A stretch of 64,000 nt of DNA from Bacillus sp. SA1-12 (lineage in GTDB: Bacteria > Bacillota > Bacilli > Bacillales > Bacillaceae): assembly GCF_000981385.1 (NCBI RefSeq), contig NZ_LATZ01000017.1, positions 32,511 to 96,510 on the forward strand, given 5' to 3'. The notes under the pieces were generated by a model, which searched no databases, was not told where the DNA came from, and saw nothing but the letters and a program-made list of their open reading frames with translations. Made by a program: the position numbers and the translations under genes. Each line of letters begins with the position of its first letter. Positions within the stretch are counted from its first letter, which is position 1. Positions 52,562 through 62,245 of this stretch are shown one piece after another.

Positions 52562-53539
52562 ATGATTACAATTGAAGGTTTAAGTAAATCCTTTAAAGTT
52601 GCTAAACGTTCTTCAGGTTTGGGGCAAGCGATGAAAGCGCTTTTTTATCGAGAACATACGATTGTTCAAGCGCTAAAAGACATTTCTTTTTCGATTAACC
52701 AGGGAGAAATAGTTGGCTATATTGGTCCGAATGGAGCAGGTAAATCGACAACGATAAAGATTATGAGCGGCATTTTGGTGCCTGATGGGGGAACCTGTTC
52801 GATCATGGGATATACTCCTTGGAAGGAACGAGTCTCTTATGTAAAGAATATAGGCGTAGTTTTTGGACAGCGTTCTCAGCTTTGGTGGGATGTTCCAGTT
52901 TTGGATTCATTCGAACTTCTTAGAGATATTTACAATACCCCAGAGAAAGAATATCAAAAAACACTCAAGCTTCTCACTGAAACATTAGATCTACATACTC
53001 TGCTTCATTTACCAGTCCGACAATTAAGCTTAGGGCAAAGAATGCGATGTGAAATCGCAGCATCACTGCTCCACAGCCCGAAAATATTATTTCTAGATGA
53101 ACCGACTATAGGCCTTGATGCCGTTTCGAAAATCGCAGTCCGTCAATTTATTAAAACGATTAATAAAGAGAAAGGCGTTACGATCATCCTTACAACACAT
53201 GACATGAATGATATCGAGGCATTGGCCGAACGTGTGATATTAATCGGAAAGGGAAGCCTTTTATTTGATGGGAAATTGCATGACCTTAGAAGTCGATTTG
53301 GAGCACATAAAACCATTACAGCAGATTATCGTGAAACGGAACATGTATTTGATATTCATGGTACTTCCATCCTATCATGGACTCCCGAACGTTCCGTCCT
53401 TAGTGTAGATACCGATAAGATCTTGATTTCTGAAGCTATCTCACAATTATCGGCAAAGGTAGAACTACTCGATGTTTCGATTGAAGCACAGCCAATCGAA
53501 GAAATAATTGTTAAGCTTTATAAGGAGTACCAAATATGA
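52562..53539 (+). CDS. ABC-2-type transporter, ATP-binding subunit
   Basis: A 325-residue nucleotide-binding subunit: Walker A GPNGAGKST (about residues 56-64), Q-loop region GQRSQLWWD, signature LSLGQRMR, Walker B ILFLDEPT and switch His in TTHD, with a C-terminal extension of about 100 residues. The WWDVPV segment and extension resemble ABC-2 exporters paired with DUF990-type permeases. Substrate unknown. AGGAGGAG precedes ATG 52562. First gene of a tight three-gene operon; its stop overlaps the next start (ATGA). Confidence 0.9.
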   Translation: MITIEGLSKSFKVAKRSSGLGQAMKALFYREHTIVQALKDISFSINQGEIVGYIGPNGAGKSTTIKIMSGILVPDGGTCSIMGYTPWKERVSYVKNIGVVFGQRSQLWWDVPVLDSFELLRDIYNTPEKEYQKTLKLLTETLDLHTLLHLPVRQLSLGQRMRCEIAASLLHSPKILFLDEPTIGLDAVSKIAVRQFIKTINKEKGVTIILTTHDMNDIEALAERVILIGKGSLLFDGKLHDLRSRFGAHKTITADYRETEHVFDIHGTSILSWTPERSVLSVDTDKILISEAISQLSAKVELLDVSIEAQPIEEIIVKLYKEYQI

Positions 53540-54339
53540 AAGCCTATGTTTCGGTATTAAAGTTGCGCTTGCTTAATGGAATGCAGTATCGGGCAGCTGC
53601 TTTGGCAGGGGTAGCAACCCAATTTTTCTGGGGATTTATGTATATCATGATTTTTGAAGCATTTTACTTGAATACCATTGAATCACCTCCAATCGCTTTA
53701 AAGGAATTAATCATCTACATTTGGCTGCAGCAGGCCTTTCTTGCCTTCATCGCGTTGTGGTTTCGTGATAATGAATTATTCGACTTAATCACAACTGGAA
53801 ATATTGCATATGAACTCTGCAGGCCATGCGGAATATACGGTTTTTGGTATGCTAAACTATTAGCGCAACGGCTGTCGAGTGCTTTTTTGAGAAGTTTTCC
53901 AATTTTACTCGTCGCTTTCTTTTTACCTCAGCCTTACAACATGACACTTCCACCTAATGTACTAACCTTTGTCTTATTTCTTACATCATTGATTTTTGGT
54001 TTGCTCCTACTCGTTTCAATCTCTATGTTTATTTATATTTCTGTCTTTGTGACAATGTCTCCTGTTGGATCTTTGTTATTGTTTGGGGTGATAGGTGAAT
54101 TTTTTGCCGGTTTAATTATTCCCATCCCGCTCATGCCATCATGGCTGCAAAACATAGCTTATTTGCTGCCATTTCGTCTAACAGCTGATTTTCCTTTTAG
54201 GGTTTATTCAGGACATATCCATCAAAATGAAGCAATTGCCGGCATTATTTCTCAGTTTGGATGGCTGGTCATATTAGTGTTACTTGGCAAATTTGCGTTT
54301 CATAAGGCACTGCAAAAAGTGGTTGTACAAGGGGGATGA
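53536..54339 (+). CDS. ABC-2-type transporter permease, first subunit
   Basis: A 267-residue membrane protein with about six transmembrane helices, N-terminus cytoplasmic (LKLRLLNGMQYRAAALAG), and the conserved segments IWLQQAFLAF and GNIAYELCRPCG of the ABC-2 family transporter group formerly called DUF990. It should dimerise with the next gene product. It overlaps the ATPase gene by four bases and ends 6 bases before the second permease, so the three are translated together. Confidence 0.88.
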   Translation: MKAYVSVLKLRLLNGMQYRAAALAGVATQFFWGFMYIMIFEAFYLNTIESPPIALKELIIYIWLQQAFLAFIALWFRDNELFDLITTGNIAYELCRPCGIYGFWYAKLLAQRLSSAFLRSFPILLVAFFLPQPYNMTLPPNVLTFVLFLTSLIFGLLLLVSISMFIYISVFVTMSPVGSLLLFGVIGEFFAGLIIPIPLMPSWLQNIAYLLPFRLTADFPFRVYSGHIHQNEAIAGIISQFGWLVILVLLGKFAFHKALQKVVVQGG

Positions 54340-54345
54340 TCGATC

Positions 54346-55128
54346 TTGAAGATTTATTTTAAATATCTACTCATTTTGTTTAAATCACAAATGGAGTATC
54401 GGACATCTTTTTGGCTGTTATCAATTGGTCAGTTCTTTATTCCGTTTACTGTCTTTGCTGGTTTATATTTTTTATTTGAACGTTTTGGGCAAATTAAAGG
54501 GTGGAGTTTTTATGAAGTAGCACTCTGTTTTGCTGTCATCCATTTGGCATTTTCCATCAGTGAGTGTTTTGCTCGTGGATTTGATTCATTTTCAAGTTTG
54601 GTAAGGGATGGGGACTTTGATCGGCTCTTGGTTAGACCGAGAAGTACATTTGTTCAAGTGCTTGGTTCTAAGTTTGAGTTCACAAGGTTCGGCAGAATGA
54701 TGCAGGGTTTAATCGTTTTATTGATCGCTTTAAGCAATCTTTCTATTGAATGGACTGCGATAAAAGGAATCACATTGCTGCTGATGATTGTCAGCGGGGT
54801 GTTTATCTTTACAGGCATCTTTATGCTTGCTGCTACTATGTGCTTTTGGACAATTCAAGGTCTTGAAGTGGCGAACATTTTTACAGACGGCGGGAGAGAG
54901 ATGGCCCAGTATCCCTTAAATATTTATCAAAATTGGGTGACGAAATTTTTTACTTTTATCATCCCTTTCGGATGTGTCAATTACTTGCCATTATTGTATC
55001 TTCTTGATAAACACGAAGGAAATGGTTATTTATACATGATGTCGCCATTAGCAGGGATCTTATTTATTTTGCCTTGTTTGCTTGTGTGGCAGATAGGAGT
55101 CAGGCATTATCGTTCTACGGGTTCTTAA
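54346..55128 (+). CDS. ABC-2-type transporter permease, second subunit
   Basis: A 260-residue membrane protein with about six helices. Its N-terminus (LILFKSQMEYRTSFWLLSIGQ) and the internal GDFDRLLVRPRS segment parallel the first permease, as expected for paired permeases of the DUF990 type. The start is TTG 54346, 8 bases after GGGGGATG. Last gene of the exporter operon. Cargo is unknown; such pairs often export antibiotics, lipids or are self-resistance pumps, but nothing nearby indicates which. Confidence 0.86.
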   Translation: MKIYFKYLLILFKSQMEYRTSFWLLSIGQFFIPFTVFAGLYFLFERFGQIKGWSFYEVALCFAVIHLAFSISECFARGFDSFSSLVRDGDFDRLLVRPRSTFVQVLGSKFEFTRFGRMMQGLIVLLIALSNLSIEWTAIKGITLLLMIVSGVFIFTGIFMLAATMCFWTIQGLEVANIFTDGGREMAQYPLNIYQNWVTKFFTFIIPFGCVNYLPLLYLLDKHEGNGYLYMMSPLAGILFILPCLLVWQIGVRHYRSTGS

Positions 55129-55159
55129 ACTTCTCAACTTTAAAACACAAGAAAAGAAA

Positions 55160-55192
55160 TTCGCCCCTTACTTAAACTAGATAAGGGGCGTT
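55160..55192 (+). terminator. Terminator of the ABC exporter operon
   Basis: Perfect nine-base arms CGCCCCTTA / TAAGGGGCG; the T-run that follows is weak. Confidence 0.65.
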
Positions 55193-55489
55193 ATCATTTC
55201 TATCCCATCTAAACGTGCCGTTGGAGCTGTATAGGAACCATTTTATTTCATCAGGATGCCAAATCTCTTCCCATTCGCATACAACTATTTTGCATGGTTA
55301 TTACCGTGAGATTAGCATGTTTACGATTTGAGGTTAGGATAGTGTCAGCAAAAAAGATCATAATATGTATGAAATAGGAATGTGCATATTACATATAAAA
55401 AATGAAATTTCCCTAGCTTACCCATTATTGTATGCTATAGTAAATAAGCCTTCTAATAAACAAATGGCATTTATTTAAGGAAAAGAGAT
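55193..55489. other. Intergenic gap before the helicase gene
   Basis: About 300 bases. A minus-strand frame of 41 codons, Trp-rich and without a start codon, crosses it and may be a gene remnant (55172-55297). The last 100 bases are AT-rich and probably hold the helicase promoter and a long leader. Confidence 0.4.
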
Positions 55490-56803
55490 GTGATTAATTT
55501 GCCTAATTTTTTACAACTAGGAATTCGGAAAGAATTAAATGATACATTAAAATCTTTAGGGTTTGTTAAACCTACTCCAATTCAGGAACAGACCATTCCT
55601 TCTGTGCTGGAGGGACAGGATCTTATTGCCCAAGCTCAAACTGGAACTGGTAAAACATTGGCCTTTGTTCTGCCGATATTACAAAGGGTTGATGTAAATA
55701 AGTCTGATATTCAGGCACTTATTTTGACTCCGACACGAGAATTAGCACAACAGATAACGAAAGAAATAAAGAAAATGAAAGAAAATCTTGAAGGTGTGAA
55801 TGTGCTTGCTGTTTATGGGGGACAGGATGTTGCGCATCAGTTGAAAAAACTAAAAGGTGCCCAGCATATTGTTGTAGCCACTCCAGGTCGATTATTGGAT
55901 CATATTCGTAGGCAATCCATTGATCTTTCAACGGTTGATACACTTGTACTAGATGAGGCAGATCAAATGCTGCACATGGGGTTTCTTCCTGAGGTCGATG
56001 ATATTTTCTATGAAACACTTTCAACTCGTCAAACCTTGCTTTTTTCTGCAACCATGCCAAGTGAAATTCGTACTTTGGCAAAAAAATATATGGTCGATCC
56101 AAAGAGCATTCAAATTAAGGCGAAAAAGGTTACTGTTGAGGAGATTAAACAAATTATTATTGAAACCACTGATCGTCGCAAACAGGCGACATTACTGCAT
56201 TTATTACAGGAAGAGCGTCCTTTTTTAGGAATTATTTTTTGCAGAACAAAGATCCGTGCCAAAAAACTCCATCAAGCCCTTCTCACAAATGGTTTTTTGG
56301 TTGAAGAACTTCACGGTGATTTAACACAAGCCAAACGTGAAAAAGCGATGAAGCAGTTTAGGGAAGCAAAAATTCAACTGTTGGTTGCAACTGATGTTGC
56401 AGCAAGAGGCCTTGATGTCGAAGGAGTAACACATGTCTTCAATTATGATATTCCACATGATGTTGAGAGCTATATTCATCGAATTGGCCGGACAGGCCGC
56501 GCTGGCGGTGATGGAGTGGCCTATACTTTAGTCGCTCCTAAAGATCGCGATTTTCTCCGTATGATCGAAAAAGGGATTAACCAATCACTGGAAATGAGAG
56601 TGATTGAAGGAGTAAGTCTTCCTGATCGAGATGAGGATGAGGTGAAAAGAAGCCCACAAACAAAAGAATCACATCGCTCACTGAGAAAAGGACAAAAATC
56701 ACGAAACGAAGCAAAATCCTCATCCAGAACATTTGAAAATGATTCAAAAAGGAAGGGCAGGACCCGTTCTTCCTCAAAGATAAAAAAACGAAATCAATTT
56801 TAA
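55490..56803 (+). CDS. DEAD-box RNA helicase (Csh-type)
   Basis: A 437-residue ATP-dependent RNA helicase with all core motifs: Q-motif ([10 protein letters not shown]), I AQTGTGKT, Ia [22 protein letters not shown] region [18 protein letters not shown] and [12 protein letters not shown]. The last 60 residues are a basic Lys/Arg/Ser tail likely to bind RNA. Such helicases act in ribosome assembly, mRNA decay and cold adaptation. The start is GTG 55490 after AAGGA; a TTG at 55499 is the alternative. Ends at a perfect terminator. Confidence 0.9.
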   Translation: MINLPNFLQLGIRKELNDTLKSLGFVKPTPIQEQTIPSVLEGQDLIAQAQTGTGKTLAFVLPILQRVDVNKSDIQALILTPTRELAQQITKEIKKMKENLEGVNVLAVYGGQDVAHQLKKLKGAQHIVVATPGRLLDHIRRQSIDLSTVDTLVLDEADQMLHMGFLPEVDDIFYETLSTRQTLLFSATMPSEIRTLAKKYMVDPKSIQIKAKKVTVEEIKQIIIETTDRRKQATLLHLLQEERPFLGIIFCRTKIRAKKLHQALLTNGFLVEELHGDLTQAKREKAMKQFREAKIQLLVATDVAARGLDVEGVTHVFNYDIPHDVESYIHRIGRTGRAGGDGVAYTLVAPKDRDFLRMIEKGINQSLEMRVIEGVSLPDRDEDEVKRSPQTKESHRSLRKGQKSRNEAKSSSRTFENDSKRKGRTRSSSKIKKRNQF

Positions 56804-56841
56804 AATAATAAAGAGAGGCAGCCAGCCTCTCTTTATTATTT
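56803..56841. terminator. Bidirectional terminator with a 17-base perfect stem
   Basis: AAATAATAAAGAGAGGC pairs perfectly with GCCTCTCTTTATTATTT around a five-base loop; shared with the small minus-strand gene. Confidence 0.88.
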
Positions 56842-56961
56842 CTGTAAATCCTTTTTCGTTTTTTCGCTTCTAATATTAATTTCCTTTGAAAATTCTGTAT
56901 CCTGTATTTTGTTATTCGGATATTTGTTTTGTCGTTCACGATTATCATTACGATTTGTCAT
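56836..56961 (-). CDS. Small hydrophilic hypothetical protein (41 aa)
   Basis: A 41-codon frame with GGAGG 9 bases before ATG 56961. The product is Asn/Arg/Lys-rich (MTNRNDNRERQNKYPNNKIQ at the start) with a DTEFSKE segment reminiscent of small YfhD/YfhE-like spore or sporulation proteins, but the likeness is too short to name it. It ends within the helicase terminator. Confidence 0.55.
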   Translation of the reverse strand: MTNRNDNRERQNKYPNNKIQDTEFSKEINIRSEKTKKDLQK

Positions 56962-57082
56962 ACATATGTACCTCCTCTCATCATAATCAACATTATTATC
57001 TGCAAGCTATCGATTTTTATCCCAATCTTTACAGGCAGTCATTCCCCTGCAAATGTAGATCTACTGTTGAATAAATGAAATA

Positions 57083-57121
57083 GAAAAAAGGATGACCATA
57101 GCTATTCACTAATGATCATCC
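57083..57121 (-). terminator. Terminator of the coiled-coil gene
   Basis: On the minus strand GGATGATCAT pairs with ATGGTCATCC, followed by six T. Confidence 0.75.
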
Positions 57122-57131
57122 ATGAATAGAA

Positions 57132-57518
57132 TTAAAACCCGCCTTCTGCAGGACTAAATGGCAGATCTAATCTATTTTCTACTGCGCGGAGCCGCTGGTT
57201 AAGCCGATTTAATCTTCGAGTATGTTGTTCAACTGTTTCATTTAGCCGTGTCACAAGCTGGTTTAAACGGTTGAATTCACGATTAATTCGATTGATCTCC
57301 CGGTTTAGACGTCTTATTTCTTCATTAAGTCTTGTTATTTCCCGTGCTTGGCGTTCACTTTGGCGTTCTAGAGCAGAGACTCTTCTTTCAAGCGGTTGTT
57401 GTCTATTTACGTCATATTGTTCTGGTTGTTGGATAAAAGCATTTTGATCGTATGGAACATAATAATAAGGCTGATTAGGGATGAATTCTTGGTAATAATT
57501 GTATCCATATGGATTCAT
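57132..57518 (-). CDS. Tyr-rich N-terminus plus coiled-coil protein, possible spore-coat component
   Basis: A 128-residue protein in two parts. Residues 1-40 are rich in Tyr, Pro, Asn and Gln, like several Bacillus coat and exosporium proteins. Residues 43-118 form an uninterrupted heptad coiled coil built from the repeated unit R-L/I-N-x-x-I/L (for example EEIRRLNREINRINREFNRL). There are no cysteines or signal peptide. A ribosome site AAAGGAGAG precedes the ATG. No family recognised; a structural spore-surface role is inference only. Confidence 0.7.
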   Translation of the reverse strand: MNPYGYNYYQEFIPNQPYYYVPYDQNAFIQQPEQYDVNRQQPLERRVSALERQSERQAREITRLNEEIRRLNREINRINREFNRLNQLVTRLNETVEQHTRRLNRLNQRLRAVENRLDLPFSPAEGGF

Positions 57519-57824
57519 GAAGGCAACTCTCCTTTATTTTTATATTATAAAAATCCATATATGTGTATGTAGGTTATGGCGGAGTGTTACTGTCCGAATC
57601 AGTTTTTATGCGATTTTTTTATTCCAACTGCTCCCAGTAAAACGCCTGCAGAGATAGTCTTGATTTATTTGGAATATGCATGATATTGGCCAGCTGTCAG
57701 GTGCTAAAGCATTTTTTTACTCTGAACATTTATCGTCTTTAGAAAAATACTTGCTAAATGAGAAAAAATGGTTTAATCTAAGTCACATGTTTCACAATTA
57801 TTTTAAAATTTAATAATGTTCAGG

Positions 57825-57985
57825 CAATTGGTGTTAAAAGCTTTGCTTTTAACTTAAAAGGGAAGATCGGTGAAAATCCGACACGGTCGCGCCACTGTAA
57901 TGGGGAGCTTCAATCGCATCCACTGTTTCAATTTGAAATGGGAAGGGATTTGAAGTGAAGAACCTGAGTCAGGAGACCTGCCTAT
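57825..57985 (+). promoter_or_regulatory. Cobalamin riboswitch aptamer upstream of metE
   Basis: The conserved core is present: GGTGAAAATCCGACACGG, then GCGCCACTGTAAT, and the 3' B12-box GAGTCAGGAGACCTGCC ending at 57982. Placement upstream of the B12-independent methionine synthase is the well-known arrangement: cobalamin binding turns metE off when the B12-dependent enzyme can work. The terminator at 58082 supplies the expression platform. The 5' boundary is approximate. The remainder of the gap 57519-57824 holds no supported gene. Confidence 0.92.
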
Positions 57986-58081
57986 TGTATGCACTTATTA
58001 CCTACGCGAAATAGGGAGGAGTGGTGGTCATATGTTGAAACGATTCATTCATTTCGACTCTAGTTAACTATGCCTATCCAA

Positions 58082-58115
58082 CGTCTCTCTATCTGTTCAT
58101 AGAGAGGCTTTTTTA
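58082..58115 (+). terminator. Expression-platform terminator of the metE riboswitch
   Basis: Arms GTCTCTCTAT / ATAGAGAGGC with a CTGTTC loop and six T, 42 bases before the metE start. Confidence 0.88.
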
Positions 58116-58157
58116 TTGGACAAATATCAGGAAAATAGGTAACGAGGAGAGAAGAAA

Positions 58158-60446
58158 ATGAAGATAAAAAGTTCAAATATTGGTTATCCAAGAATTGGTG
58201 AAAATCGAGAGTGGAAAAAAGTTTTAGAATTATTTTGGTCAGACCAACTAAACGAAGAACAGTTTGAGAAAGAAATGGAACATATTCGCTTATCCCATCT
58301 GAAAAAACAGCAAGAAAAAGGCATTGATCTCATCCCAATAGGTGATTTTAGTTACTATGATCATGTTCTTGATACGGCAGCTATGTTTGGGTTAATTCCT
58401 GAGCGATTTAAAACGGAAAAGAACGAGCTGACTCTTCACACCTATTTCGAGATTGCCAGGGGGAGCAATGGGAAAATAGCTTCAGAAATGACAAAATGGT
58501 TTAATACAAACTATCACTATATTGTTCCGGAATTAAAGGATGCACAACCTGTTTTAGGCAAAAATCGATTACTTGACTTGTATCTTGAAGCAAAGCTAAA
58601 GCTCGGAATTGAAGGAAAGCCGGTTATTCTTGGCCCAATTACTTTAGTGTCTTTATCTAAAGGATATGATGAGCAAAAAAGAGCAGAGCTATTACACTCA
58701 CTAATTCCTCTGTATATAAATGTGTTTAAGCAATTAAATGAAGCCGGCGCAAAATGGATTCAGGTCGATGAGCCCATTTTAGTGAAAAATATTGATAAAG
58801 ATACCATTGAAGAATTTAAAGAAGTTTATACTGCGTTTAATAAAGAGGTTTCTGAAGTTAACATGATCCTTCAAACGTATTTTGAAAGCCTCGAATTTTA
58901 TCAAGAAATAATTGAGTTGCCAATTCAAGGGTTTGGTCTTGATTTTGTACATGATGCTGGGAAAAATCTAGATAATCTAAAAAAATACGGTTTCCCTAGC
59001 GATAAGGTTCTTTTTGCTGGTGTCATTGATGGGCGTAATATTTGGAAATCAGGTTTGATGAAGAAACGAACCTTAGTAAATGAATTGGCTGGGATGATTG
59101 ATAAAGATCATTTGATTATCCAGCCATCCTGCAGTTTGCTTCATGTTCCGGTAACAGTTAAAAGTGAGCAGAAAATAGATACACAAATAAAAGATGCTTT
59201 ATCATTTGCAGATGAAAAGCTAGAGGAAGTTGTCTTATTAACAAAAGTGACAAATAATGAAGCAAGTGTTATTGAGCTTGAGAAGCATGATCAAGCAATT
59301 GCTGCATTATCATATTCCACATATCGTAATGTGAAAAACGTCCAAGAAGCTATCAACATTCTAAACGATTATTCTTCTGAACGTACTGATGTGACAAAAC
59401 GAAAAGAAGTGCAAGCAGAGCGTTTTGCTTTACCGCTTTTACCTACGACAACAATTGGCAGTTTTCCGCAAACGAAGGAAGTACGGAAAGAAAGATTGAA
59501 ATGGAGAAAAGGTGAGCTCACTACTGAGCAATATGAGGAATACATCAAAGCTGAAATCAAGAAGTGGATCGGTATTCAGGAAGAGCTTGGACTAGATGTT
59601 CTTGTTCATGGGGAGTTTGAAAGAACAGATATGGTTGAGTTTTTTGGTGAAAAGCTGGAGGGAATCGCCATTACGAAGTTTGGATGGGTTCAGTCATATG
59701 GCTCCCGCTGTGTAAAGCCTCCAGTTATTTTTGGGGATGTTTTTTGCAAAGAGACAATGACAGTGAAGGAAACGGTGTATGCACAAACTCTTACAACTAA
59801 ACCAGTAAAAGGCATGCTGACAGGACCTGTAACAATTATCAATTGGTCATTTGTACGTGATGATATTGATCGTACTGATGTCTTAAATCAAATGGCATTA
59901 GCGATCCGTTCAGAGGTTGAAGCTCTTGAAGCTAGTGGAATTAAGATGATTCAAGTGGATGAAGCAGCATTGCGGGAAGGATTGCCTCTTAAAGAGGAAA
60001 AAACAGAAGCCTATTTAAATGCTGCAGTCCATGCCTTTAGACTGGCTACATCTTCAGTGGAAGCGGACACGCAAATTCATACCCATATGTGTTATTCGAA
60101 TTTTGATGATATTATTCAAGCGATTGATGCGCTTGATGCGGATGTGATTTCAATTGAAACATCAAGAAGCCATGGTGAATTGATCGCTTCCTTTGAACAG
60201 CATCATTACAATAAAGGCATTGGACTTGGTGTGTATGATATTCATAGTCCTCGTGTCCCATCGTTAGAGGAAATCTCACAAAATATAAATCGTGCCCTTG
60301 AGGTTCTGGACTACCGGGCATTTTGGGTGAATCCTGATTGCGGATTGAAAACAAGAGGAGAAGCGGAGACCATCGCGGCATTAAAAATAATGGTAGAAGC
60401 GGCTCATCAGTTTCGGGAAAAATTATCGACGATCGAGACCGTTTAA
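58158..60446 (+). CDS. metE: Cobalamin-independent methionine synthase (5-methyltetrahydropteroyltriglutamate-homocysteine methyltransferase)
   Basis: Final step of methionine synthesis: moves a methyl group from methyl-tetrahydrofolate polyglutamate to homocysteine with a zinc-activated thiolate. Two barrels are visible: the N-terminal one (SSNIGYPRIGENREWKK onwards) and the catalytic C-terminal one (TTTIGSFPQTKEVR from about residue 432). Zinc ligands His643 and Cys645 (THMCYSNF) and Cys728 (DCGLKTR) are present. Length of 762 residues is the family norm. GAGGAGAG precedes ATG 58158. Controlled by the upstream cobalamin riboswitch; monocistronic. Confidence 0.97.
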   Translation: MKIKSSNIGYPRIGENREWKKVLELFWSDQLNEEQFEKEMEHIRLSHLKKQQEKGIDLIPIGDFSYYDHVLDTAAMFGLIPERFKTEKNELTLHTYFEIARGSNGKIASEMTKWFNTNYHYIVPELKDAQPVLGKNRLLDLYLEAKLKLGIEGKPVILGPITLVSLSKGYDEQKRAELLHSLIPLYINVFKQLNEAGAKWIQVDEPILVKNIDKDTIEEFKEVYTAFNKEVSEVNMILQTYFESLEFYQEIIELPIQGFGLDFVHDAGKNLDNLKKYGFPSDKVLFAGVIDGRNIWKSGLMKKRTLVNELAGMIDKDHLIIQPSCSLLHVPVTVKSEQKIDTQIKDALSFADEKLEEVVLLTKVTNNEASVIELEKHDQAIAALSYSTYRNVKNVQEAINILNDYSSERTDVTKRKEVQAERFALPLLPTTTIGSFPQTKEVRKERLKWRKGELTTEQYEEYIKAEIKKWIGIQEELGLDVLVHGEFERTDMVEFFGEKLEGIAITKFGWVQSYGSRCVKPPVIFGDVFCKETMTVKETVYAQTLTTKPVKGMLTGPVTIINWSFVRDDIDRTDVLNQMALAIRSEVEALEASGIKMIQVDEAALREGLPLKEEKTEAYLNAAVHAFRLATSSVEADTQIHTHMCYSNFDDIIQAIDALDADVISIETSRSHGELIASFEQHHYNKGIGLGVYDIHSPRVPSLEEISQNINRALEVLDYRAFWVNPDCGLKTRGEAETIAALKIMVEAAHQFREKLSTIETV

Positions 60447-60483
60447 CTCTTCCTAATTGTTAGATTATATCGTTTGTTCCCAT

Positions 60484-60522
60484 AAAAGCATTACAGCCTT
60501 TAGGGGTTGCAGTGCTTTTTTC
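60484..60522 (+). terminator. Terminator of metE
   Basis: Imperfect stem AAAGCATTACAGC / GTTGCAGTGCTTT with six T. Confidence 0.7.
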
Positions 60523-60675
60523 TCAAACATCCTGCTAAACTTTTCATATACGTTACCATAATGTTTTAGGCGTTTAACTTGAGTCCATTAAGGAAAATCA
60601 CTTAAGCTTAACGTAACCAAATCTATTTTGTCTGGTCATAAGAAAGAAGAAAGTATTTCAGAGGAGGCAATATTT

Positions 60676-62094
60676 ATGGAACTATATCAATTGTTTATTA
60701 ATGGGGAGTGGACAGGATCTGATTTGCCATCATTCAAGGTAACAAATCCTGCAACAAATGAAATGATCGCAACTGTGCCAAAAGGAGGAGCAAAGGAAGC
60801 AGAAAAGGCAATCGAAGCTGCAACTGATGCCTTTCAGAAATGGGCTGCATATTCAGCATATGAGCGGGCTGATCTGATTAGAAAATGGCATGACTTGGTT
60901 CATCAGCATCAAGAGGAATTAGCTATGTTAATGACGATGGAGCAAGGGAAGCCAATAAAAGAAGCCAGCGGTGAAATAAACTATGCAAATGGATTTTTCT
61001 CTTGGTATGCAGAGGAAGCAAAGCGAATCTACGGTGAAACCATTCCTGCTACCCAACGAAATAAACGCTTATTTGTACAAAAACAGCCAGTGGGCGTTGT
61101 TGCGGTTATCACTCCTTGGAATTTTCCCGCGGCAATGATTACAAGAAAGGTTGCCCCGGCATTAGCAGCTGGCTGCACTGTTGTGATTAAGCCTGCTGAA
61201 CAAACACCGCTTACAGCTTTAAAATTAGCAATGCTTGCAGATGAAGCAGGGATTCCAAAGGGTGTTATCAATGTAGTTTGCGGTCATGCGAAGGAAATTG
61301 GAGAAGTGCTGCTTCAAGATCAAAGGGTCCGTAAGCTCACATTTACAGGTTCAACAGAGGTTGGTAAGTTATTAATGCAACAATCAGCACAAACTGTAAA
61401 AAAGGTTTCCTTAGAGTTGGGCGGACACGCTCCAGTGATTGTTTTAGCTGATGTTGATCTGGATAAAGCAGTTGAAGGGGTTGTATCAGCAAAATTCAGA
61501 AATGCCGGTCAAACATGTATTTGTGCCAATCGAATCTATGTCCACGAATCAATCTATCAGTCTTTTATCGAGAAACTTATCCCAAAAGTAAAAGAGTTAG
61601 TGCTTGGAAATGGGCTGGAAGAACGTGTTGATATTGGTCCATTAATTGATCAGAAGGCAGTAGAAAAAGTGCTGCAGCATATAGAGGATGCAGTCGAAAA
61701 AGGGGCCCGGGTTGAATTAGGCGGAAAAAGAAGAGAGGGTCTATTTATTGAACCGACGATCCTTTCCAACATTGATGATAACATGCTCTGTATGACGGAA
61801 GAAACATTTGGGCCAGTTGCACCAGTGACAACCTTTAAAACGGAGGAAGAAGTGATTAAACGAGCAAATAACTCCATTTACGGATTAGCAGCCTATGTAT
61901 TCACTGAGAATCTTTCGAAAGGTATAAAAGTTACAGAGGCACTTGAATACGGAATCATTGGCTTAAATGATGGTCTGCCATCAACACCTCAGGCGCCATT
62001 TGGAGGCTTTAAACAAAGCGGAATCGGCCGTGAAGGGGGTCATCATGGAATCGAAGAATATTTAGAGGTGAAATATATTTCACTTGGATTATAA
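60676..62094 (+). CDS. gabD: NAD(P)-dependent aldehyde dehydrogenase, succinate-semialdehyde dehydrogenase type
   Basis: A 472-residue aldehyde dehydrogenase with catalytic Cys281 (NAGQTCICANR), general base Glu near residue 247 (ELGGHAP), the NAD-binding PWNFPAAMI segment near 148 and the FTGSTEVGK turn. The CICANR motif and ERADLIRKWHDL N-terminus are typical of GabD-class succinate-semialdehyde dehydrogenases. It would oxidise succinate semialdehyde from GABA to succinate. No gabT or GABA permease is adjacent, so a related semialdehyde is possible. ATG 60676 follows GAGGAGG; a longer frame to 60628 is not supported. Confidence 0.82.
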   Translation: MELYQLFINGEWTGSDLPSFKVTNPATNEMIATVPKGGAKEAEKAIEAATDAFQKWAAYSAYERADLIRKWHDLVHQHQEELAMLMTMEQGKPIKEASGEINYANGFFSWYAEEAKRIYGETIPATQRNKRLFVQKQPVGVVAVITPWNFPAAMITRKVAPALAAGCTVVIKPAEQTPLTALKLAMLADEAGIPKGVINVVCGHAKEIGEVLLQDQRVRKLTFTGSTEVGKLLMQQSAQTVKKVSLELGGHAPVIVLADVDLDKAVEGVVSAKFRNAGQTCICANRIYVHESIYQSFIEKLIPKVKELVLGNGLEERVDIGPLIDQKAVEKVLQHIEDAVEKGARVELGGKRREGLFIEPTILSNIDDNMLCMTEETFGPVAPVTTFKTEEEVIKRANNSIYGLAAYVFTENLSKGIKVTEALEYGIIGLNDGLPSTPQAPFGGFKQSGIGREGGHHGIEEYLEVKYISLGL

Positions 62095-62099
62095 CAGAT

Positions 62100-62153
62100 A
62101 TGAGACTGTCTCATAAGGGTTTGGCCCTTTGAGTAGATAGTCTCATTTTTTTA
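62100..62153 (+). terminator. Terminator of the aldehyde dehydrogenase gene
   Basis: Outer arms ATGAGACT / AGTCTCAT and inner arms CTCATAAGGG / CCCTTTGAG, followed by a run of seven T. Confidence 0.8.
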
Positions 62154-62245
62154 GAGTAATAGATTGTCTATCGATATCATAGGATATAAAGGATTGTTTT
62201 ACCAATGCACTTTAAAGTAAATTAAACATAATTTTTACTATTAAA

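Noticed and set aside
55172..55297. A Trp-rich minus-strand open stretch of 41 codons after the ABC exporter operon
   Set aside because: No start codon in frame and part of it overlaps the terminator hairpin. Its length is within chance for this sequence, so it is noted only as a possible remnant.
55719..56102. A 127-codon minus-strand frame inside the DEAD-box helicase gene
   Set aside because: It is antisense to conserved helicase motifs, with no start signal and no recognisable domain.
57676..57813. A 45-codon plus-strand frame upstream of the cobalamin riboswitch (MHDIGQLSGAKAFFYSEHLS at its start)
   Set aside because: The ATG has no usable ribosome site and the peptide resembles nothing I know. 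It could be a remnant but cannot be supported as a gene.
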